Positions 52,334 to 60,624 of a DNA stretch of 64,000 bases are shown one piece after another. Where the stretch lies: assembly GCA_963836915.1 (NCBI GenBank), contig CAWILH010000002.1:3534001-3598000 (forward strand), in the 5' to 3' direction. Both the position numbers and the translations under genes were made by a program. This DNA is from Cryomorpha sp963836915. GTDB taxonomy: Bacteria > Bacteroidota > Bacteroidia > Flavobacteriales_D > Cryomorphaceae. Position 1 is the stretch's first letter; the number at the start of each line of letters is the position of its first letter. The notes under the pieces were generated by a model. That model was given only the letters and a program-made list of their open reading frames with translations, searched no databases and was not told the DNA's origin.

Positions 52334-55300
52334 ATGAAAATTAAAATTTTACTCAGTTCAGTTTTGCTCATTGCGGCAGCTGCATTTTTGATAACCGAAT
52401 ACTGTCCTAGCCATGATGAGCAGGCCTATGTGCCGCGAAGCGAAGCGCATACTGCGCAAGGAATAGAAGGTGCAATGGAATACTATCGGAGCATCCGTTC
52501 GAATATTTACACAGGAGAGATAGAGCTGGAAGATGGATTTCAAATGAGAAAGGCGCTAGAAGTCTACGATAAAAAGAATAAGAATAAAAAGAATGCCGAT
52601 ATTAATTGGACTTCCATGGGGCCTGATAATGTAGGAGGGCGCACCAGGGCAATTCTTCCATTTCCCAATGATCCGAATGTGTTGATTGCCGGCGGGGTAT
52701 CTGGTGGTCTTTTTAAATCTACTACCGCAGGTCAAAATTGGACGAGACTCGTCAATTTTAAAGATAACCTTGCGGTAAGCAGCATAGCTATGCTTGGCAA
52801 TGGATCGATTTATGTCGGCACAGGACATACTCGCGAAGGCGTAAATGCAAATTTTTCATCAGGATTTCCTGGCGGCGGCCTATTTGTATCTAATGACCAA
52901 GGAACTACATGGAATTTAGTTTCTGACTTCGAACCGCAGCCGTTCAACCTAAATGACGATTGGACATACATCAATAAATTGATTGCTGATCCAAGTGATC
53001 CAAATAGACTTTGGATAGGAAATAATTTTGGTTTATATTCTTTTAACCATGGCGGTACAGATTTGAATCCGTCACCAGCTGGCATTAACCAACAGCGGAT
53101 TCAAGATTTTGACGTTTCTGCGGATGGTCAAAATATTTTTGTAATGAGTGGGCCAAGGCCTTACGTATCAACAGATTTTGGACAAAGTTTTTCTGCGGTG
53201 ACCGACGGCATTTTTACTCTCGAAGGGAATGGGGCAACAGACGTGGCCATAAGCCCAAGAAATAAAAATCTTATGGTAGCAGCTGTTCCCTATGGTTCAC
53301 AAGTAATGGGTGGTCCGCCTTTTGGATCACTGAAATCAATTTACGCGTCGACGAATGCAGGTAGTACGTGGAATATAATTGCTCCAAATGTTAATACTTC
53401 ATCAGGCGGGTTTGTTCCCTACGGTGATAATAATCAGGGTTGGTACGACAATATGATCACGTTTGCTCCAAACCTGGATCAAAACGGCGCTGAGAAAATC
53501 ATAATGGGGGGCATCCGGCTATATCAATATACGCTTCCTGAAAATGTTACTCCTGGAATATTTTTATGGGAGTTGATCAATGATAATTTTTCATCAGGCC
53601 CAGGGCAAATACCCAGTGGAAACTATGTTCATTCAGATATTCACACTTCTGCGATAGATGCCCTTGGTCGTTTATACATAGGTTGCGACGGTGGAATTTT
53701 TCGATCAAGTAATAATGGACAAACTTGGAGTGATCTCAATCGGAATTATATTACGACACAATATTATAATGTTGCTTTCAGTCCTACCGGTCAAGTACTA
53801 GGTGGTTTACAAGACAATAGCTCGCTTTATCTGAGATTAGATGGAGCAACTCCTGAGCAGGCAATTCGGGTGCTTGGGGGTGATGGTTTTGCTTGCGCTA
53901 TATCTCAGTCTTATCCTAACTTTCTATTTGCTTCAAGTCAATTTGGTAGTTATGCACGCTCAATTGATAATGGAGAGAACATCTCATTATTGAACGTTTA
54001 TGATGATCAAAGCAATCCAGGTCAATTTGATAATGATTTTTACTCTGATCTTGCTTTTCATGAGCATCCTAAAAATCAGTTTTCTGAAATATTGATCCCT
54101 TACACTCCAAATAGCGCAGACGTAAATTTAGAATTTTTTGCGCCAGACGAATTTCAGGTAACGGAGAAAGGAGATACTATCATAGGTAGGGTTCCTGCAG
54201 GTACCCAAATTGTTGTTTCAGGCACGGACAGCCCTAATCAATACCCTTTGGTGCTTGAAGAAGACATCAATTATTATTCTTATTTCGTGAGAATTTCTAA
54301 TGGCGATTCGATTGGAGTAGTGGATGTTGCAGACACAGCATTTGTTCAAGAGACAGCACAATATCTTTTAGCTTGTCCGGTATCAAATGGAGTTTTTGTA
54401 ACACGGGAGCCATTGAAAACGAATGGGATTCCAGAGTTTGTAAGGCTCTCTTCTGGTGAGGCTGGAAGTAATCCTACTTGTGCCGAATTTTCTCCTGATG
54501 GCAATCATCTTTATGTGGGTTATGATAATGGCAGATTAATACGTTTTACAGGATTCAATAACTCATGGAGATCTGAAGAATTAACACTTGGAAATGCGGC
54601 ATACTCAATTCTAAAGTCAACTATTTATCAGGGACAAGGCGCCATAACGGATGTAGAAGTTGATTACTCGTTGGGGTATGGTACCATCGCAGAAGGTGAT
54701 GCAAGTGAACGTGTAGCAATTACTATTGGAAACTATGGTGGAAGTGGTAAAGTGCGCGTTTCAAATGTTGCCGCGACTACAATAGGTACAAATTCTTTCA
54801 CCAATATCTGGAATGTGCCTGAAGAGTTTATTGGTATGCCGTGCTACGCTGTGGTGATGGATAAGGATGATCCAAATGTTATTTTGGTAGGTACAGAATA
54901 CGGAATGTGGTATACTGGAGATAACGGGGTAACTTGGTCAAATGCCAATAATGGAACCATGAACAGAGTGCCGATTTTTGACTTGAGACAGCAAAAGCTG
55001 AAAGACTATCAAGTGCAAAATAGCGGTGTGGTATATGCAGGTTCGCACGGGCGTGGCGTCTTTAGAACTGATTATCTATTGGATATCAATACATCCGTGG
55101 GTGAAGAGCCATACCGAAAGGAGTCAATGGCTGAGCTTAATATCTATCCCAATCCGATCTCAAATGGAAGGGCCACGGTTGAATTTACATTAGACAGTCC
55201 GAGCGACGTAAGTCTTGCAGTATACAGCCTAGACGGCCGATTGGTAATGCAAGAAAATAGAAACAGAATGGATGCTGGCGTAAACCGTCGACTGGCTTTT

Positions 55301-55390
55301 GATTCAGCGCAACTTCCAGCGGGAACCTATATTCTTCAGGTTCGAACTGGAGATAAGAGTGCAACTGGAAAGTTTATAAAAACGAATTAA
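52334..55390 (+). CDS. T9SS-secreted sortilin/BNR-type beta-propeller protein
   Basis: This 1,018-residue protein has an N-terminal hydrophobic export signal (about 1-24). Repeated propeller motifs follow: GGLFKSTTAGQNWTRL, GGLFVSNDQGTTWNLV, GGIFRSSNNGQTWSDL and GMWYTGDNGVTWSNAN. These are Asp-box-like blades of the sortilin/BNR sialidase-fold type. The segment about 590-700 breaks the pattern and may be an inserted domain. The last 80 residues are a type A T9SS sorting domain: LNIYPNPISNGRATVEF, then VYSLDGRLV, then LPAGTYILQVRTG. It should be secreted or surface-bound. Sialidase activity is not implied; the ligand is unknown. Confidence 0.87.
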   Translation: MKIKILLSSVLLIAAAAFLITEYCPSHDEQAYVPRSEAHTAQGIEGAMEYYRSIRSNIYTGEIELEDGFQMRKALEVYDKKNKNKKNADINWTSMGPDNVGGRTRAILPFPNDPNVLIAGGVSGGLFKSTTAGQNWTRLVNFKDNLAVSSIAMLGNGSIYVGTGHTREGVNANFSSGFPGGGLFVSNDQGTTWNLVSDFEPQPFNLNDDWTYINKLIADPSDPNRLWIGNNFGLYSFNHGGTDLNPSPAGINQQRIQDFDVSADGQNIFVMSGPRPYVSTDFGQSFSAVTDGIFTLEGNGATDVAISPRNKNLMVAAVPYGSQVMGGPPFGSLKSIYASTNAGSTWNIIAPNVNTSSGGFVPYGDNNQGWYDNMITFAPNLDQNGAEKIIMGGIRLYQYTLPENVTPGIFLWELINDNFSSGPGQIPSGNYVHSDIHTSAIDALGRLYIGCDGGIFRSSNNGQTWSDLNRNYITTQYYNVAFSPTGQVLGGLQDNSSLYLRLDGATPEQAIRVLGGDGFACAISQSYPNFLFASSQFGSYARSIDNGENISLLNVYDDQSNPGQFDNDFYSDLAFHEHPKNQFSEILIPYTPNSADVNLEFFAPDEFQVTEKGDTIIGRVPAGTQIVVSGTDSPNQYPLVLEEDINYYSYFVRISNGDSIGVVDVADTAFVQETAQYLLACPVSNGVFVTREPLKTNGIPEFVRLSSGEAGSNPTCAEFSPDGNHLYVGYDNGRLIRFTGFNNSWRSEELTLGNAAYSILKSTIYQGQGAITDVEVDYSLGYGTIAEGDASERVAITIGNYGGSGKVRVSNVAATTIGTNSFTNIWNVPEEFIGMPCYAVVMDKDDPNVILVGTEYGMWYTGDNGVTWSNANNGTMNRVPIFDLRQQKLKDYQVQNSGVVYAGSHGRGVFRTDYLLDINTSVGEEPYRKESMAELNIYPNPISNGRATVEFTLDSPSDVSLAVYSLDGRLVMQENRNRMDAGVNRRLAFDSAQLPAGTYILQVRTGDKSATGKFIKTN

Positions 55391-55416
55391 TCCAATTCTT
55401 GAATAAAAGTAATTTT

Positions 55417-55440
55417 AAGGCTTCGCAAGAAGCCTTTTTT
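55417..55440 (+). terminator. Intrinsic terminator abutting the gap start codon
   Basis: AAGGCTTC (55417-55424), loop GCAA and GAAGCCTT (55429-55436) form a perfect 8-bp stem with a T-run to 55440. It ends the beta-propeller gene (stop at 55390). The GAPDH ATG begins at the very next base. Confidence 0.85.
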
Positions 55441-56463
55441 ATGAGAAATATCCGCGTAGGCATTAATGGTTTCGGTCGTATCGGACGCAAATTCGTGAGG
55501 CATTGGCTCTCTCATCCAGATTTTTCGCCATCCATAGAAATTGTATTGATCAATGATCTAAGCTCTCCAGAAATCCTAGCACACCTTTTTGAGTTTGATA
55601 GTATTCATGGCAGATTGAGCGTTGACGTGAGCTTCGGGGCAAAGGAGCTCAGAATAGCTGAGAAAGTCATTCCGCTCAGCAGCGAGCCAGATCCGGCAAA
55701 GATTGACTGGTTCAAATATGATGTGGATGTGGTATTGGAAGCAACCGGCCGTTTTAAAGGGATTGAAGCTATAAAGAATCACTTAAAAGGCGGTGCACCA
55801 CGTGTGCTGCTGAGCGCTGTCTCTTCCAGCTCCGACGTAAAAACCGTAGTGCTCGGAGCCAATGAAGATCTGGTAGATGGCTCTGAGCTCATTCTTTCTA
55901 ACGCAAGTTGTACCACCAATAGTGCTGCTCCCCTTATAGATGTGATTGATTCGAATTTTGGTATTGAAAGCGCGTACATCACCACGGTACATTCCTACAC
56001 CACCGATCAATCGCTCCATGACAGTCCGCACAGGGATTTAAGAAGAGCTAGAGCCGCAGCGCTTTCTATCATACCCACCACTACAGGTGCGGCCAAAGCC
56101 ATCACTAAAATATTCCCACATCTAAATGAGTTAATAGGCGGCGCAGGAATTCGGGTGCCCGTGCCGAACGGGTCGCTTACCGACATTACTTTCATAGTAA
56201 AGCAAGCCACGGATGTTGACTCTGTAAATAGGGCATTTTCTGCGGCCACGAAATTTACAAGTTGGGAAGGAAGGCTTGAATACACCACTAAGCCAATGGT
56301 GAGTGTAGACATTATTGGGAATACTCATTCCTGTGTATTTGACTCTCAGCTCACGTCGGTAATTGGTAAAATGGTTAAGGTTGTGGGCTGGTATGATAAT
56401 GAGTCAGGCTACACCGCGCGCCTTCATGATTTGATCAAGTATTGGAGTAAATATTGGGACTAG
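55441..56463 (+). CDS. gap: Glyceraldehyde-3-phosphate dehydrogenase
   Basis: This 340-residue enzyme oxidises glyceraldehyde-3-phosphate with NAD(P). The Rossmann motif VGINGFGRIGRKFVR opens the protein. The catalytic SNASCTTN and TVHSYTTDQSLHDSPH are present, with WYDNESGYTARL at the end. I chose the ATG at 55441; the frame is open upstream to a TTG at 55399, but that lies in the terminator. There is thus no normal ribosome-binding region. Its 3' end overlaps the convergent lpxH frame by 29 bases. It may be one of several paralogues. Confidence 0.95.
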   Translation: MRNIRVGINGFGRIGRKFVRHWLSHPDFSPSIEIVLINDLSSPEILAHLFEFDSIHGRLSVDVSFGAKELRIAEKVIPLSSEPDPAKIDWFKYDVDVVLEATGRFKGIEAIKNHLKGGAPRVLLSAVSSSSDVKTVVLGANEDLVDGSELILSNASCTTNSAAPLIDVIDSNFGIESAYITTVHSYTTDQSLHDSPHRDLRRARAAALSIIPTTTGAAKAITKIFPHLNELIGGAGIRVPVPNGSLTDITFIVKQATDVDSVNRAFSAATKFTSWEGRLEYTTKPMVSVDIIGNTHSCVFDSQLTSVIGKMVKVVGWYDNESGYTARLHDLIKYWSKYWD

Positions 56464-56731
56464 CTTCGAATGCCTTCAGTTCAAAGTTGGTACCATCATA
56501 AATACCGTATGTGAAATTAGTGATCCAATCACCAATGTTAAAATATGTACCCCCACAATCGAGTTTGAGAGCCATAGGCAAATGTCGGTGACCAAAAACA
56601 AAAAAGTCAGAGTATTCCTTTGCACATTCTTCTTCGGAGTAAATGGCCAGCCACTCTTCTTCTTTTCCCAGAAATACCTTGTCGGTTTCCTGATTGGTTT
56701 TTCGGCTTGATCGCGAAAAATAATTGGCCAA
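56435..56731 (-). CDS. lpxH: LpxH, C-terminal part (frameshifted)
   Basis: This frame carries the C-terminal part of the UDP-2,3-diacylglucosamine hydrolase that starts at 57210. The coding signal in this frame begins near 56790 (PISQWLFARCHPNFGIGLAN). It then reads NYFSRSSRKTNQETDKVFLG and the conserved FGHRHLP motif, with its metal-binding histidines. FNIGDWITNFTYG follows. The listed start (56731) is only an internal Met. The last 29 bases overlap the convergent gap gene. Confidence 0.8.
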   Translation of the reverse strand: MANYFSRSSRKTNQETDKVFLGKEEEWLAIYSEEECAKEYSDFFVFGHRHLPMALKLDCGGTYFNIGDWITNFTYGIYDGTNFELKAFEASPNIYSNT

Positions 56732-57210
56732 ACCAATGCCGAAATTTGGATGACACCGCGCAAAAAGCCATTGGGAGATTGGAGCCCGAAAAATTTTTTT
56801 AATAAACTTATATCCATGGTCCCAGGACCCAGACCATCGCCGTGCCCGATATAAAATGTGTGGTTTCTGATCTTTCGCCGTATCGGCTGGCGAATGATGT
56901 CAATATTTAATTCCGTGGGGATATAATCGAATATCCACATATCATGATTGCCGATAAACCAATGAATCTGAACTCCCGAGTCGCTCAGCTCTGCCAACTT
57001 GCCAAGTAGTCTCACATAGCCTCGCGGGATGACCGTGCTATACTCAAACCAAAAGTCAAATACATCTCCGAGAATAAAGATTTCCGCTACGTCAGCTTTG
57101 ATTAAATCCAGCCAGCGCACTATTTTTTTTTCACGCACTAAGCTTTTTTCCCGGTCAGGTGCGCCTAGGTGAAAATCACTGATGAAATAATAGTTTTTTG
57201 TATCTGCCAT
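56476..57210 (-). CDS. lpxH: UDP-2,3-diacylglucosamine hydrolase LpxH, N-terminal part (frameshifted)
   Basis: LpxH cleaves UDP-diacylglucosamine to lipid X in lipid A synthesis. About 140 residues in this frame are a normal metallophosphoesterase: FISDFHLGAPD, ILGDVFDFWFEY, WFIGNHDMWIFDYIP and FYIGHGDGLG. After LLKKFF the frame turns into unrelated sequence to the stop at 56476. Adding one T to the TTTTT run (plus 56789-56793) gives KKFFRAPISQWLFA and joins the C-terminal frame. The joined gene, 57210 to 56435, has about 258 residues. lpxK heads the same operon, so a lipid A role fits. The gap after the upstream TlpA-like stop is 11 bases. Confidence 0.88.
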   Translation of the reverse strand: MADTKNYYFISDFHLGAPDREKSLVREKKIVRWLDLIKADVAEIFILGDVFDFWFEYSTVIPRGYVRLLGKLAELSDSGVQIHWFIGNHDMWIFDYIPTELNIDIIRQPIRRKIRNHTFYIGHGDGLGPGTMDISLLKKFFGLQSPNGFLRGVIQISALVWPIIFRDQAEKPIRKPTRYFWEKKKSGWPFTPKKNVQRNTLTFLFLVTDICLWLSNSIVGVHILTLVIGSLISHTVFMMVPTLN

Positions 57211-57221
57211 GCAGCCCTACA

Positions 57222-58352
57222 TCAATGGCCAAATATTTCGGCGAGCTTGTTTTTTAATTCAGCTCCGCGCAGTTTGGTTTCTATAATGGTTCCATCTGGG
57301 TCTACGAGCGCCGTGAAAGGGATGCTTCGCACATTATAAAGCTTGGCGCCGGCCGAATTCCAAAATTGAAGATCGCTTACGTGTATCCATTCAAGATTAT
57401 CTTGGGCTACGGCTTCTTGCCATTTAGCCCGATCTTTATCGAGCGAAACTCCATAGATTTCAAAATTATCTTCTTTGTATTGATTGTAAAGCTTTACCAC
57501 GTTGGGATTTTCCATACGGCAAGGCTTGCACCAAGAAGCCCAAAAGTCTATCAATACATATTTTCCGCGCAACGATGAAAGGGATATAGACTCACCACTT
57601 AAATTGGGAAGAATTATATCTGGCGCCGTCTGGCCTATGAGAGAAGCTCCGCTGAGCTTTCTATCGTTTTCCACCTGTGCGATGCTATTGTCAAGTTGAT
57701 TAAAAAAGAAGCTGCCCTGCATTTTTGGCTTTAGCCCATTTCGAACTTTTTTGAAGTATTCGAAATCGCCTTTTGGGTCTAGGCGTTGAAGCGCCGTGAA
57801 ATTTGCGATCTTCGTAGTATCGGCGTCAATAAACTGCAACAGGTAGTTTTTATATTCATTTCTCAACGTGTTGTATGAATCACTTAAGCTAGATCGCTTT
57901 TGATCGTCACCGCTGGTAGCTGACTCCCTAAGAGCGGTCATGGTAGAATCAAGGCTTCGCTCGTAGCGACCCGAAGCAACGAAAAGCTCTCGGATATTTT
58001 CACTCTGCTGCGATCCGGTGACTTCATAATTGGTCGTGAGTTCTGATGCAGATGCAGTAATCATCGGAGACTCGGTACTGTCAAAAGCTAGGATTATGCT
58101 ACCTTTCGTTTCAAGAATCAGTGCGTAAAAATTCAGGCCTTCCGACGGCGCTGAGAAATTAAACGTTCCACTCTTATCGAGTACTTTAGACTCTAAGGTG
58201 TCAGTCTTATTATTATTAAAGCCCATAAGGCTCAGCTTCAAGCCTTCGGCATCGGTAAGTATGCCACTCACTGTAGGTTGATCATTCGTTTCGGTACACG
58301 ACGTGATTAATGTGAAGAATGCCAAGGCTATTCCAAAAAATAAAATTCTCAT
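57222..58352 (-). CDS. TlpA-family thiol-disulfide oxidoreductase lipoprotein
   Basis: This 376-residue protein has a lipoprotein signal (FFTLITSC, Cys19). A DUF4369-like N-terminal domain (about 25-125) is followed by a helical linker (about 125-235). A thioredoxin/AhpC-TSA domain (about 240-376) has VLIDFWASWCKPCRMENPNV, a CxxC active site, and the cis-proline SIPFTALVDPDG. Such proteins reduce or isomerise disulfides in the envelope. Its start overlaps the gatB stop by four bases (ATGA). Confidence 0.9.
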   Translation of the reverse strand: MRILFFGIALAFFTLITSCTETNDQPTVSGILTDAEGLKLSLMGFNNNKTDTLESKVLDKSGTFNFSAPSEGLNFYALILETKGSIILAFDSTESPMITASASELTTNYEVTGSQQSENIRELFVASGRYERSLDSTMTALRESATSGDDQKRSSLSDSYNTLRNEYKNYLLQFIDADTTKIANFTALQRLDPKGDFEYFKKVRNGLKPKMQGSFFFNQLDNSIAQVENDRKLSGASLIGQTAPDIILPNLSGESISLSSLRGKYVLIDFWASWCKPCRMENPNVVKLYNQYKEDNFEIYGVSLDKDRAKWQEAVAQDNLEWIHVSDLQFWNSAGAKLYNVRSIPFTALVDPDGTIIETKLRGAELKNKLAEIFGH

Positions 58353-59815
58353 TGTTCCAATAATTGTTTTAATAATTCACTTGAAGTTTTGGGGTTTGCT
58401 TTTCTATCGCTTCGCTTCATCACTTCTCCCATAAAAAGGCCAAGCAAGCCTTTATTGCCATTTCGGTATGCATCAGCCTTATCGGGAAAGGCTGCGATCG
58501 CTTCTTGAGCAATAGTACGAAGCCAGTCATCGTCATTTTTTTGAAGAAGGTCTTCGCGTATCGCAACTTCTTCGGCGGTCATCTCAGGCTTGGCTATCAT
58601 TTTATCAAAAAGACGCTGCGAAGCCGCCGAATGGCTTATCGCGCCGCTGTCAATGAGCGCGATAAGCTCTGAAATACGATCAGCCGAAAGCGGAAAGGAT
58701 TCAATTCCTGTTGCCGTTTGATTCAGATACGATTTTACGTCACCCATTAGCCAATTGGCAGCAGCCTTATAATGGGTTGTCTTGGCAATAAGCTTTTCAT
58801 AGAAGGCTGCGATTTCTTTCGAGTCGGTAATAATACCCGCATCATATTCCGACAGCCCCAACTCTTGTACATACTTGTTAAACAGTTCTTTAGGCAGTGC
58901 AGGCATACCATCCTTTAAAATGGCTATTAGTTCATCGGTGATGGAAATGGGCTGTAAGTCGGGCTCCGGGAAGTAGCGGTAATCATGCGCATCTTCTTTG
59001 TCCCTTAGTGAAAAGGTAATGCCATTGGCTGCATCAAAACTTCTGGTTTCTTGATGTACCGTGCCGCCACCTTCTACTATTGCTATCTGCCTATCCATTT
59101 CGTGAGCTATCGCGCGCTGCACATTACGGAGTGAATTCATGTTTTTTACTTCACACCGCTTTCCATATTCGCTGGCGCCTTTGAGCATTACCGATACATT
59201 GGCATCGCAGCGCATACTGCCTTCTTCCATATTACCATCACATACATCAAGGTAGCGCACTATGCGCCTTACCTCGGCCAGGTAATTATATGCTTCTTCT
59301 ACCGATCGGAGATCTGGCTCAGATACGATTTCGAGCAGGGGCACGCCTGCCCTATTCAAGTCGACCAAGGTATTATACGGATCTTGATCATGTATACTCT
59401 TGCCCGCATCTTCTTCCATGTGTATGCGGGTTATGCCTATTGTAACTTCTTCATCATCAGCATCTTTTACCACGAGCTTCCCGGCAGTGCATATTGGGGT
59501 AAGGTCTTGTGTTATCTGGTAGCCTTTCGGCAAATCGGCATAGAAATAATTTTTACGGGCAAAATATATCTCCCGGTTTATTTCACATTCGGTGGCCAAA
59601 CCAAGCTTTATGGCGCTCTCGATTACCCTTTCATTGATTCTAGGAAGCGTGCCCGGGTGACCGAGTGAAAGCGGACAAGTATTACTGTTCGGAAGGTCTC
59701 CAAAAGAATTTACCGCCCCTGAGTAAGCCTTCGATGCGGTAGATAGCTGGGCATGTACTTCTAATCCTACTACCAGCTGGTATTTAGATCTCAGTTCTTC
59801 AGTAATTTCAATCAT
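58349..59815 (-). CDS. gatB: Asp-tRNA(Asn)/Glu-tRNA(Gln) amidotransferase subunit B
   Basis: This 488-residue subunit activates misacylated tRNA for amidation. It starts with VVGLEVHAQLSTASKAYSGA. The kinase-like core has LPRINERVIESAIKLGLA, DLPKGYQITQ and IRRIHMEEDAG-like sequence (ITRIHMEEDAGKSIH), then EGSMRCDANVSV. The tail YqeY-like domain ends KTSSELLKQLLEQ. gatA and gatC are not in the window. It overlaps pnp and the TlpA-like gene by four bases each, a tightly packed operon. Confidence 0.97.
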   Translation of the reverse strand: MIEITEELRSKYQLVVGLEVHAQLSTASKAYSGAVNSFGDLPNSNTCPLSLGHPGTLPRINERVIESAIKLGLATECEINREIYFARKNYFYADLPKGYQITQDLTPICTAGKLVVKDADDEEVTIGITRIHMEEDAGKSIHDQDPYNTLVDLNRAGVPLLEIVSEPDLRSVEEAYNYLAEVRRIVRYLDVCDGNMEEGSMRCDANVSVMLKGASEYGKRCEVKNMNSLRNVQRAIAHEMDRQIAIVEGGGTVHQETRSFDAANGITFSLRDKEDAHDYRYFPEPDLQPISITDELIAILKDGMPALPKELFNKYVQELGLSEYDAGIITDSKEIAAFYEKLIAKTTHYKAAANWLMGDVKSYLNQTATGIESFPLSADRISELIALIDSGAISHSAASQRLFDKMIAKPEMTAEEVAIREDLLQKNDDDWLRTIAQEAIAAFPDKADAYRNGNKGLLGLFMGEVMKRSDRKANPKTSSELLKQLLEQ

Positions 59816-60624
59816 AGTGCTTCGATCATGCCTTTTAAGATTTCAATAAGTTTTGCGGAAGCCTTATTTGCAGCCTTCACCACATCTTCATGGGTGGTTT
59901 TTACTATCTTTCCTTCCACTCCCAAATCCGTTATTACACTTACTCCAAATGATTGCAGCCCCATGTGGTTGGCAGCTATCACTTCGGGCACTGTGCTCAT
60001 TCCTACAGCGTCGGCGCCTATGATGCGAATGTACTTATACTCGGCCGGAGTTTCAAGACATGGACCGGAGAGCCCTGCGTAAATACCTTTTCTTATCGGA
60101 ATAGACTTTTGCTTTGCTACAGCTTCGGCTACTGCTATTAGCCCAGGGTGGTAAGCTTGGCTCATATCGGGAAATCGGGTTCCCCACCGGTCATTATTTG
60201 GCCCCATGAGCGGGTTATTGGGGAAGAGGTTGATATGGTCTGTGATTACCATCAGGTCGCCGATTTCGAAATCGGGATTTACCCCGCCGCAAGCATTTGA
60301 GACGACCATGGTTTTGGCTCCAAGCAAAGCCATAATCCGCACCGGGAGAACTACTTGTTCCATAGTGTACCCTTCGTAAAAGTGAAACCTTCCGCCGAAG
60401 GCAAGAACCCTTTTTCCGCCAAATTGACCTTCTATCAAAACTCCTTCATGCCCAGGTACCGTTGATTGCGGAAAGCCCGGTATCTCGGTATAAGGTATTT
60501 CAGTTTCAATATCAATATGCTCCACGAGCGAGCCAAGTCCAGAGCCGAGAATTATTCCGATTTCGGGAGTTTGAGAAAGCTTGGCCTTCAAAAATTCCAT
60601 AATAGGTTCAATTGCTGTCGACAT
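59812..60624 (-). CDS. Purine nucleoside phosphorylase, class I
   Basis: This 270-residue trimeric-type enzyme splits purine nucleosides with phosphate. It has the phosphate-binding GIILGSGLGSL, the FPQSTVPGHEG loop and GRFHFYEGY. VSNACGGVNPDFEIGDLMVI and the purine-site segment GADAVGMSTVPEVIAANHMG are also present. All fit the class I (punA/deoD2) family. It overlaps lpxK by 17 bases upstream and gatB by 4 downstream. Confidence 0.95.
   Translation of the reverse strand: MSTAIEPIMEFLKAKLSQTPEIGIILGSGLGSLVEHIDIETEIPYTEIPGFPQSTVPGHEGVLIEGQFGGKRVLAFGGRFHFYEGYTMEQVVLPVRIMALLGAKTMVVSNACGGVNPDFEIGDLMVITDHINLFPNNPLMGPNNDRWGTRFPDMSQAYHPGLIAVAEAVAKQKSIPIRKGIYAGLSGPCLETPAEYKYIRIIGADAVGMSTVPEVIAANHMGLQSFGVSVITDLGVEGKIVKTTHEDVVKAANKASAKLIEILKGMIEAL

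Noticed and set aside
52334..55390. Active sialidase
   Set aside because: Blade motifs of the Asp-box type are present, but no catalytic Arg triad or Tyr/Glu pattern of sialidases was seen.
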